Shown: piece after piece, positions 35,155 through 41,744 of the stretch | How the letters are laid out: the number at the start of each line of letters is the position of its first letter | Position numbering within the stretch: position 1 is the stretch's first letter | DNA from: Megasphaera_A sueciensis | GTDB taxonomy: Bacteria > Bacillota > Negativicutes > Veillonellales > Megasphaeraceae | Reading direction: 5' to 3' | DNA length: 64,000 bases | Assembly (NCBI RefSeq): GCF_050219315.1 | Contig: NZ_CP116939.1 | Location: 1,984,001-2,048,000 of the forward strand | Position numbers and translations under genes: made by a program | Notes under the pieces: model-generated | Told to the model about the DNA's origin: nothing | Databases searched by the model: none | The model's input: only the letters and a program-made list of their open reading frames with translations

Positions 35155-36456
35155 ATGCAAAAGAAAACCAACTATCGCTGGATAGTTATGGCAATCTTAT
35201 TTATTCTTTACACAGTAGCGAACGCTGACCGTGCGAATTTAGGTTTTGCTCTTCCCTATATCCGCCAAGAATTTAATATGACGAATACAGAAGCAGGAGC
35301 TATTATTAGCTTTTTCTTCTTCGCATATGCATTTTTCCAAATTCCGTCGGGGTTTTTGGTAAAAAAATTTGGCAATAAGGTTATGTTTTGTTTAGGGATG
35401 GCAGTTACTTCTATTTGTACAGGATTAATGGCAGTTGCACCTAATGCATTAGCCTTTAAGCTTTGTCGTTTAGGCGTTGGAATTGGCGAAGCCCCGGTTG
35501 CTATTTCCAGTTCCGGTACTATAAATAATTGGTTTCCTCCTAAAGAAAAAGGTACGGCAACGGGAATTTTTCTAGCGGGTTCTAAAATGGGTCCTTTAGT
35601 TGTTCCTTTTATCTGTGCATGGATTATACAAATGTGGAGCTGGCATATGATTTTTGTTGGATTTATGATACCAGGGCTAATGCTGGCAGTGGTTTGGTAT
35701 TTCCTTGTGGCTAATCGTCCACGTGAAAGCCGTTTTTGTAATGACGCAGAAGCCGATTATGTTGAACAAGGGGAAGCGGTTGTAAAAGAAGAAATAAAAA
35801 GTTCTTATAATATGAAATGGCTGGATAAAATTGTTCGGGCTAAAAAAGTAGTACCCCTTAGTTCAGCTAAGGAAGTATTTCGTTGCAAAGACATGTGGGC
35901 TATTGCAATAGGTTATTTCTTTGTTGTTGGTTTATCTAGTGTATTCATGTCATGGTTGCCCTCTTATCTGGTTAATGTGAAGCATTTTGCTATTATGAAA
36001 ACTGCGTTTGTTGCTGCCGCACCGTTTGCGGGTACGGTTGTAGGAAATTTCTTCGGTGGTTGGGCATCGGATCATATTTTTGGCAAGCGCCGCAAACCGA
36101 TGATGATGATTACGGCACTTTCTACTAGCGTATTTATGTATGCCATGCTTTCTGCTCCGGAAAGTCCGGTGCTTTTGGGGTTGCTGCTTTTTGGAGCTGG
36201 TGTATTTTTGGCATTTGGTTATTCTATGTATATGGCATATGGTATGGGGCGTGCGGATCATAATACCTATCCGGTTGCTTTTTCTCTTGTTAATACAGGT
36301 GGTCAAATTGGCGGAGCTATCATGCCGCTGATTGTTGGAGTTATTTTGGATAACTTTAGCTGGGATGCAGTTTGGCTGACAATTGCGATTGGATCTTTGA
36401 TTTGTTTTGCTGTAGTGTGTACAGCAGTTGAACCGGTAGATGATCCGTTGGTATAA
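35155..36456 (+). CDS. MFS transporter, ACS (anion:cation symporter) type
   Basis: A 433-aa, 12-helix major facilitator. The start NYRWIVMAILFILYTVANADRANLGFALPYI and the segment GEAPVAISSSGTINNWFPPKEKGTATGIF are typical of the ACS branch (glucarate, phthalate, tartrate and hexuronate carriers). ATG at 35155 follows AAAGGAAG. It sits directly after the two lyases and before a regulator, so it probably imports the acid that the CoA-transferase activates; this is inferred from context. Its composition is A/T-rich, unlike the three genes before it. Confidence 0.85.
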   Translation: MQKKTNYRWIVMAILFILYTVANADRANLGFALPYIRQEFNMTNTEAGAIISFFFFAYAFFQIPSGFLVKKFGNKVMFCLGMAVTSICTGLMAVAPNALAFKLCRLGVGIGEAPVAISSSGTINNWFPPKEKGTATGIFLAGSKMGPLVVPFICAWIIQMWSWHMIFVGFMIPGLMLAVVWYFLVANRPRESRFCNDAEADYVEQGEAVVKEEIKSSYNMKWLDKIVRAKKVVPLSSAKEVFRCKDMWAIAIGYFFVVGLSSVFMSWLPSYLVNVKHFAIMKTAFVAAAPFAGTVVGNFFGGWASDHIFGKRRKPMMMITALSTSVFMYAMLSAPESPVLLGLLLFGAGVFLAFGYSMYMAYGMGRADHNTYPVAFSLVNTGGQIGGAIMPLIVGVILDNFSWDAVWLTIAIGSLICFAVVCTAVEPVDDPLV

Positions 36457-36492
36457 ATTTTGCAATAATATCAATTTACTGTAATATACAAT

Positions 36493-36536
36493 AACCGCAG
36501 TAACAGCGTATGGATTTTCTGTTACTGCGGTTGTTG
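36493..36536 (+). terminator. Intrinsic terminator after the ACS-type carrier
   Basis: Perfect 14-bp stem AACCGCAGTAACAG and its complement (36493-36506 with 36519-36532), then a T-rich stretch. It separates the carrier from the regulator. Confidence 0.85.
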
Positions 36537-36630
36537 TATATATAAAATGTTATATTCTTTATGATAAATTTGTGGTAAAATTTATTTGTATATAAGCGGG
36601 ATGATAGTTGATATAAGGGAGACTATGGAC

Positions 36631-38541
36631 ATGAAACAGATATTGTTGATCGCACCCTCGGAATTATTTGCATTGCGGGCTCAAGAAATTATTGATGAAC
36701 GGGGTATGGAGGTTGATGTGCAGATTGCTGTACTGGAAGATGCTTTGGAAGTAGTACAAAAGGGCATCAACCGGGGGGTTAAAGTTGTTATTAGCCGCGG
36801 CGGGACAAGCAGTTTTATTCAGCAGCACGTCCAGGTTCCGGTTATTGGCGTAAAATTAAACAGTGGTTGTTATATCGATGCCTTTGAAAAAGCTAAGGAT
36901 ATAGAGGGTACTGTAGCCTTTTTTTCTTTTGACAAAATGGCGGATAGTGTGGAAACACTATGTTATTTATTAAATGTTAAAAGCCGGTATTACCGTATTA
37001 CTAGTTATGAAAGCTGTCAACATATTGTGCAGCAAGCAATCAAAGATGGGGCAAAATTAGGTATAGGTGGTTCTGTGACTAAAATATATGCCGAACAAAG
37101 CGGTTTGGATTATATTATGGTAGAAAACACGCGTGATGATATTGAACAAGCATTAGACTCCGCTCAACAAACGCTAAACTCTTTGCTTTTAGAAGAAAAA
37201 CGTAAGCGTGATTTACAATTGCGTCTGCATCGGTATGAAGCTATTTTTAATTATACACATGACGGAATTATTGCTGTAGATAAGCAAGGAAAAGTAGAAA
37301 TTGTCAATAAACAGGCTGAAGAAATTCTTCCTTTGAAAAATAAGCCGTATGAAGGGAAGTATATTGAAGAAATTTTACCTAACACAAAACTTCCCGCTGT
37401 ACTCCGAAATGGAGAAATGGAAACAGATGAATTAATGAAAGTACAAAATGTGATTATTAATACCAATCGTATTCCTATCATGATTGATGGCAAGGTAGAA
37501 GGTGTTGTAGCTACTTTCCGGGATATTGAATCTATTCGTCTTAGTGAACAAAAAATCCGCAGTAATATGCATAAAAAAGGTCTTATTTCCAGATATCGCT
37601 TTCATGATATTATTGGAGAGTCAAAAGCTATTAAAAGGACTGTACGAATGGCAAAAGGATATGCGAAGTCACAATCTAATATTCTTCTTTTAGGTGAAAT
37701 AGGAACAGGAAAAGAAATGTTTGCTCATTGCATTCACCATGAAAGTAATCGCAAGAAAGCACCTTTTGTAACGGTTAATTGTGCAGATATATCTTCACTG
37801 GCATTAAAAACTGAACTTTCTGGCTTTGAAGAAGGTTCGTCTCCCTATGGTGTTTCAGGAAGTAAAGAAGGTGCTTTTGAAATGGCTCATGGTGGGACGA
37901 TATTTCTTGATAAAATTGGAGATGCCTCTTTGGAGACGCAAACTATGATTTTGCGTGTTTTGGAAGATCAGGAGGTTCGTCGTATTGGTGGAGATCATGT
38001 TATTCCTGTTGATGTGAGAGTCATTGCATCTACAAATAAAAATCTGCGAGATGAAATCTTATCAGGAACTTTTTTGGAAGAACTGTTTTATCGTCTCAGT
38101 GTGTTAACTTTGGCTATTCCGCCGTTACGGGATCGCGGCGATGATTATATGCTATTCAGTGATGACTGGTTTCGCCGCTATTTTAGTGCTGATTATTATA
38201 AATATGAACGCTCTATTCATATTATTATGGGACAATTAAAAGATTATTCTTGGAAGGGTAATATGCGTGAATTGTCCAATGTGGTTGAACGAATTAGTGT
38301 TTTACTACAAAATGATATTACTATTGAGGAAATTTTTTCAGCATTGCCATTAAATACAAAAGATATAGAACAAAAAGAAGATGTTACGTTAGGAAAATGG
38401 ACACGAGCCTCTATATTAGAAGCGTTGACTGTCAGTAAATTGAATATTTCTCGGACGGCACGCTTGCTTAACTGCAGCCGTAGTACTCTTTATAAAAAGA
38501 TGAATGAATTTAATATTAAAATTACTAATATGAATCAATGA
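36631..38541 (+). CDS. PrpR-type AAA+ regulator with degenerate sigma-54 motifs
   Basis: A 636-aa regulator. An N-terminal PrpR_N sensory domain (about 1-170: ISRGGTSSFIQQHVQVPVIGVKLN), a PAS domain (about 210-300), a AAA+ domain (about 330-560) and a Fis-type helix-turn-helix (ISRTARLLNCSRSTLYKKMNEF). Walker A is intact (LLLGEIGTGKE), but the GAFTGA loop that contacts sigma-54 is replaced by GSSPYG in GFEEGSSPYGVSGSKEG, and the Walker B glutamate is a lysine (TIFLDKIG). It therefore may act without sigma-54, like TyrR, or be a repressor. ATG at 36631 follows AAGGGAG by 9 nt. It probably senses the substrate or CoA product of the upstream cassette. Confidence 0.85.
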   Translation: MKQILLIAPSELFALRAQEIIDERGMEVDVQIAVLEDALEVVQKGINRGVKVVISRGGTSSFIQQHVQVPVIGVKLNSGCYIDAFEKAKDIEGTVAFFSFDKMADSVETLCYLLNVKSRYYRITSYESCQHIVQQAIKDGAKLGIGGSVTKIYAEQSGLDYIMVENTRDDIEQALDSAQQTLNSLLLEEKRKRDLQLRLHRYEAIFNYTHDGIIAVDKQGKVEIVNKQAEEILPLKNKPYEGKYIEEILPNTKLPAVLRNGEMETDELMKVQNVIINTNRIPIMIDGKVEGVVATFRDIESIRLSEQKIRSNMHKKGLISRYRFHDIIGESKAIKRTVRMAKGYAKSQSNILLLGEIGTGKEMFAHCIHHESNRKKAPFVTVNCADISSLALKTELSGFEEGSSPYGVSGSKEGAFEMAHGGTIFLDKIGDASLETQTMILRVLEDQEVRRIGGDHVIPVDVRVIASTNKNLRDEILSGTFLEELFYRLSVLTLAIPPLRDRGDDYMLFSDDWFRRYFSADYYKYERSIHIIMGQLKDYSWKGNMRELSNVVERISVLLQNDITIEEIFSALPLNTKDIEQKEDVTLGKWTRASILEALTVSKLNISRTARLLNCSRSTLYKKMNEFNIKITNMNQ

Positions 38542-38593
38542 GATAAATTTCCATTTCATTCACATTAATATACAAAAATATTCAGAAAAAGCT

Positions 38594-38660
38594 AGACATT
38601 TTCAGATAAATTATTTATAATTATACCAAGTTATAAATATACTGAAGATGTCTTTTTTTA
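38594..38660 (+). terminator. Terminator after the PrpR-type regulator
   Basis: AGACATTTTCAG (38594-38605) pairs with CTGAAGATGTCT (38642-38653) with one G-T pair, across an A/T-rich loop, then seven T. Confidence 0.7.
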
Positions 38661-38745
38661 TGTAAGAGTACAGAACGAATATTAGGAAGAATATTTAGTG
38701 AAATAATATTTTTGGTTTATAGGGGTAAAATGAGGAGGATATAGT

Positions 38746-39570
38746 ATGAGTCGAAAAAAGAAGATAATATATTTATTGTCAGCAGTATTGACAATTATTG
38801 TTATTACTGGTTGCGGACAACAAAAAAGTGTAGAAAAAACGTTGGATCAGACCAATGCTCCACTTAAAGTTGCAACAAATGCTACTTTTGTACCATTTGA
38901 ATTTAAAAGTGAAGAAAATGGTGATTTTGCTGGATATGAAATGGATTTAATTCGAGCTATTGGTAAAAAAATTAATCGAGATGTACAAATTCAAGATATG
39001 GCTTTTAATGGACTTATTCCAGCATTGCAATCGGGTGAACTGGATGTAGCGGCTTCTGGCATGGCTATTACTAAGGAACGAACTGATAAAGTATTGTTTT
39101 CTTCACCATTTTATGAAACCCGGCTGGTAATTTTGGCTAAAAAAAATAGTGGGATTCAATCAGAGGCTGATTTAAATACTCACCGAATAGCTTGTCAAAT
39201 GGGAACAATTGCTGCTGATTATATTCAGCAGATGGGGTTAAAAGCAAAACAGTTTGATCATAATGCGGATGCGTTAATGGATTTAAAGGTTGGCGGTTCT
39301 GATGCCGTTGTTGCCGCAAAACCGGTGCTTGATTATTTTGCCGCTAATAATGGAAAAGATGATTTTGTAGTTATTCCTATAAAAGATACGCCGAAGCAAT
39401 ATGTAGCATTTGCTCTTAATAAACAAAACACGAAATTACAAAAAGAAATTGATGAAGCGTTAGCAGAAATGAAAAAATCAGGAGAATTTCAGCAAATTTA
39501 TGAGAAGTGGTTCGGACATGAACCAGATACATTGCCGGTTACAACTGAAGAAGCTCTTCAAGCAAAATAA
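38746..39570 (+). CDS. Amino-acid ABC transporter substrate-binding lipoprotein, copy 1
   Basis: A 274-aa periplasmic binding protein of the polar amino-acid family (SBP_bac_3). A lipoprotein signal peptide ends in VITGC (lipobox cysteine near residue 24). The mature part starts LKVATNATFVPFEFKSE, and later MAITKERTDKVLFSSPFYETRLVIL and the QMGTIAADY segment are typical of glutamine/histidine/arginine binders. AGGAGGATAT precedes the ATG. The next gene is a close paralogue after 29 bp. No permease or ATPase gene lies nearby, so they must serve a transporter encoded elsewhere or act as sensors. Confidence 0.9.
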   Translation: MSRKKKIIYLLSAVLTIIVITGCGQQKSVEKTLDQTNAPLKVATNATFVPFEFKSEENGDFAGYEMDLIRAIGKKINRDVQIQDMAFNGLIPALQSGELDVAASGMAITKERTDKVLFSSPFYETRLVILAKKNSGIQSEADLNTHRIACQMGTIAADYIQQMGLKAKQFDHNADALMDLKVGGSDAVVAAKPVLDYFAANNGKDDFVVIPIKDTPKQYVAFALNKQNTKLQKEIDEALAEMKKSGEFQQIYEKWFGHEPDTLPVTTEEALQAK

Positions 39571-39599
39571 TTATTTTATTACATTAGGGGGATATACTT

Positions 39600-40409
39600 A
39601 TGAAATTGAAGAAAATTATGACTATTTTGTTAACTACTGTTATAACAACCGCTGTGCTTGCCGGTTGTGGGCAACAAGAAAATGCAAAAGATGCGCAGAA
39701 AAAACCATTAAAGGTTGCCACGAATGCTACATTTGTTCCATTTGAATTTAAAGGAGACGGTGATTCGGATTATAAAGGATATGAAGTGGATATGATTCGT
39801 GCTGTGGGCCGTGTTATGGGACGTGATATTGAATTTAATAATATACCTTTTAGTGGAATTATTCCTATTATTCAATCGGGTGATATGGATGTGGCGGCTT
39901 CTGGTATGACTATTACAAAAGAACGAGCAGGAAAAGTTTTATTTGCGGCGCCATTTTATGAGTCTAAATTAGTGATTTTAACAAGTAAAAATAGTGGGAT
40001 TAAATCAGTCGAAGATTTAAAAAATCATAGTGTTGCGGTACAAATGGGAACAACTGCTGCTGATTATGCTCAAAATTTAGGACTTAAGACGAAACAGTTT
40101 GATCATAATGCGGAAGCACTTATGGAATTAAAAATTGGTGGATCTGAGGCGGTTATTGCGGATAAACCAGTTGCCGATTATTATGTCGCGACAGAAGGTA
40201 AAGGAGAAGATGTTGTTATTCCTATTCCGGATTCAAAAAAAGAATACTTAGCGTTTGCAATGAATGCTAAAAACAAAGATCTGCAGAAAGAAATTAATGC
40301 AGCCATTGTTAAATTAAAGGAAACGGGCGAGTTTCAGCAAATTTATAAAAAATGGTTTAATGTTGATCCAGGTGATTTGCCGAAGACAGCAGAAGAAACA
40401 TTGCAATAA
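39600..40409 (+). CDS. Amino-acid ABC transporter substrate-binding lipoprotein, copy 2
   Basis: A 269-aa paralogue of the previous protein. Lipobox VLAGC, mature start PLKVATNATFVPFEFKGDG, then MTITKERAGKVLFAAPFYESKLVIL and TKQFDHNAEALMELKIGGSEAVIADKP. The pair arose by tandem duplication and kept the ligand-binding blocks with many substitutions, so ligand range may have split. A GGGGG-type ribosome site lies upstream. A terminator follows at 40501, and then a decayed group II intron. Confidence 0.9.
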   Translation: MKLKKIMTILLTTVITTAVLAGCGQQENAKDAQKKPLKVATNATFVPFEFKGDGDSDYKGYEVDMIRAVGRVMGRDIEFNNIPFSGIIPIIQSGDMDVAASGMTITKERAGKVLFAAPFYESKLVILTSKNSGIKSVEDLKNHSVAVQMGTTAADYAQNLGLKTKQFDHNAEALMELKIGGSEAVIADKPVADYYVATEGKGEDVVIPIPDSKKEYLAFAMNAKNKDLQKEINAAIVKLKETGEFQQIYKKWFNVDPGDLPKTAEETLQ

Positions 40410-40500
40410 AGTGATAGAAAATAAAAATTTTATACTGGTATTGATGTAAGAGAAGATTTATTTATGTATATATTGAAATTTATGATAGTTATGATATTTT

Positions 40501-40531
40501 TCGCCATCCACTACTGGATGGCGATTTTGTT
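40501..40531 (+). terminator. Intrinsic terminator after the binding-protein pair
   Basis: Ten-bp stem TCGCCATCCA/TGGATGGCGA with a 4-nt loop (40501-40510 with 40515-40524), then TTTTGTTT. Confidence 0.9.
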
Positions 40532-40539
40532 TATGAGAT

Positions 40540-41505
40540 GGAAGTAGGTTTTCCGTAATCAATAAGTCGGTATTGATTACAAAACGCCCATGGGTGCTGT
40601 AGACAAAAGCTATGGTGCTGAGCGCATGTGGAAAAGGCAGTAGGAAAACTGTCAGTTGAGTGCTATAAAGCTGAACGAAAGTGAAGAACTGAAGAAGCAT
40701 CGTTAAGACTTACAAGTGCAGTCAGAACCAATGTATTGTGTGAACATTGGGATAAGCTTGTCGGATTGCCTGCATGCTGGGCAAGTGGCTGTCGGTGTTG
40801 AGGTTACAGGCGTATGGCACAGGCTCGTAAAAGGAACATCCTGTACGATGATGAAGACTGAAACATGCAAGCTAATAGATATGCGAGTATAAAAGTGAGA
40901 AGGCAGCGTATAGGTGCAGTAGAATTCGTAGTAGTGAGGAAACTGTTGTAAAGACAGTTGAGCAAAGGAATTCTGTTATTACAACAACAACCATAATATG
41001 GGAGGATTACATGCGAGAAGGGAAATTATTTACTATTTCACAAATAGAGGTATTGAATGCATACAAAGCGGTAAAAGCGAATAAAGGTGCTGGTGGTGTT
41101 GATGGGGTAAAACTTGAAGAATTCGATAAAAATCGAAAAAATAATCTCTATACACTATGGACCCGAATGTCGTCAGGAAGCTATTTCCCGCAACAGGTAA
41201 AGGGGCGGAAATATCCAAGAAAATCAGCTCTCGAAGCAATTGGAACAGCAAGAAAGAAAGGCTTTCAGATGAAATGGGTGGTAACGTTTGATATGGTTGG
41301 ATTTTTCGATACTATTGATCATGGAATATTAATGAATATGGTGAAATTTCATACGAATGAAAAGTGGGTATAACTGTATGTTGAGAGGTGTCTCAGAGCA
41401 TTCATAAGAATGTCAGACAAAGAAACAAAAAACGCACAGCAGGAACACCACAGGGCGATGTTACCAGTCCTGTTCTTGCCAATCTCTACATACAATTATA
41501 CATAT
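40540..41505 (+). mobile_element. Decayed group II intron remnant
   Basis: Between a terminator and the reverse-transcriptase remnant lies about 470 bp of G/A-rich sequence with many short repeats, typical of group II intron domains I-III that precede the protein in domain IV. After the truncated protein no domain V/VI hairpin can be found. The limits are uncertain: the 5' end is placed just after the terminator T-run and the 3' end at the last recognisable RT residues. No ribozyme activity or mobility is expected. Confidence 0.65.
41011..41505 (+). pseudogene. Group II intron reverse transcriptase/maturase remnant
   Basis: The reading frame starts with ATG at 41011 after GGGAGGATTAC. It shows the RT-0 type AYKAVKANKGAGGVDGVKLEEF and LWTRMSSGSYFPQQVKG, then jumps to SALEAIGTARKK and MVGFFDTIDHGILM; the intervening RT-1/RT-2 region of about 60 residues is missing. 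The frame stops at 41373. A shifted frame then reads AGTPQGDVTSPVLANLYI, the next conserved RT block, and breaks off before the catalytic YADD box. So there is an internal deletion, a frameshift and a 3' truncation. Confidence 0.85.
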
Positions 41506-41565
41506 ATTAGCCCGCGCACTGTAAAATTTCTTATTTCCAAATTATATGATTTACATTTTATTACA

Positions 41566-41581
41566 TGTTTCACGTGGAACA
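41566..41581. other. parS: parS centromere site 1
   Basis: TGTTTCACGTGGAACA, which matches the ParB-binding consensus TGTTNCACGTGAAACA read on the other strand. It sits in an extended palindrome (ATTACATG/CATGTAAT outside the core). It lies in the 371-bp gap between the intron remnant and copA, which holds no gene. Confidence 0.9.
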
Positions 41582-41642
41582 TGTAATTTATCTAAAAAAT
41601 ACTTATATATGTGGTTCGAACTGGTATAATTTGTAAATAAGT

Positions 41643-41693
41643 AAAAACTCGCATGAGTCAGATATGATATATTTCCGAACCCTGCGAGTTTTT
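41643..41693 (-). terminator. Terminator after copA
   Basis: Eleven-bp stem AAAAACTCGCA/TGCGAGTTTTT (41643-41653 with 41683-41693) with a 29-nt loop; T-runs on both strands. Confidence 0.75.
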
Positions 41694-41744
41694 AAATAGT
41701 TAAGTATACAAAGATATTTAATTAAACAAATTATAGATACATTG

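Noticed and set aside
35950..36474. A 174-codon minus-strand frame across the ACS-type carrier
   Set aside because: Composition is an artefact of antisense hydrophobic codons; the carrier on the plus strand is certain.
41605..41625. GTGGTTCGAACTGG, possible tRNA T-arm
   Set aside because: No acceptor, D or anticodon stems can be formed around it; a chance match to the GTTCGA core.
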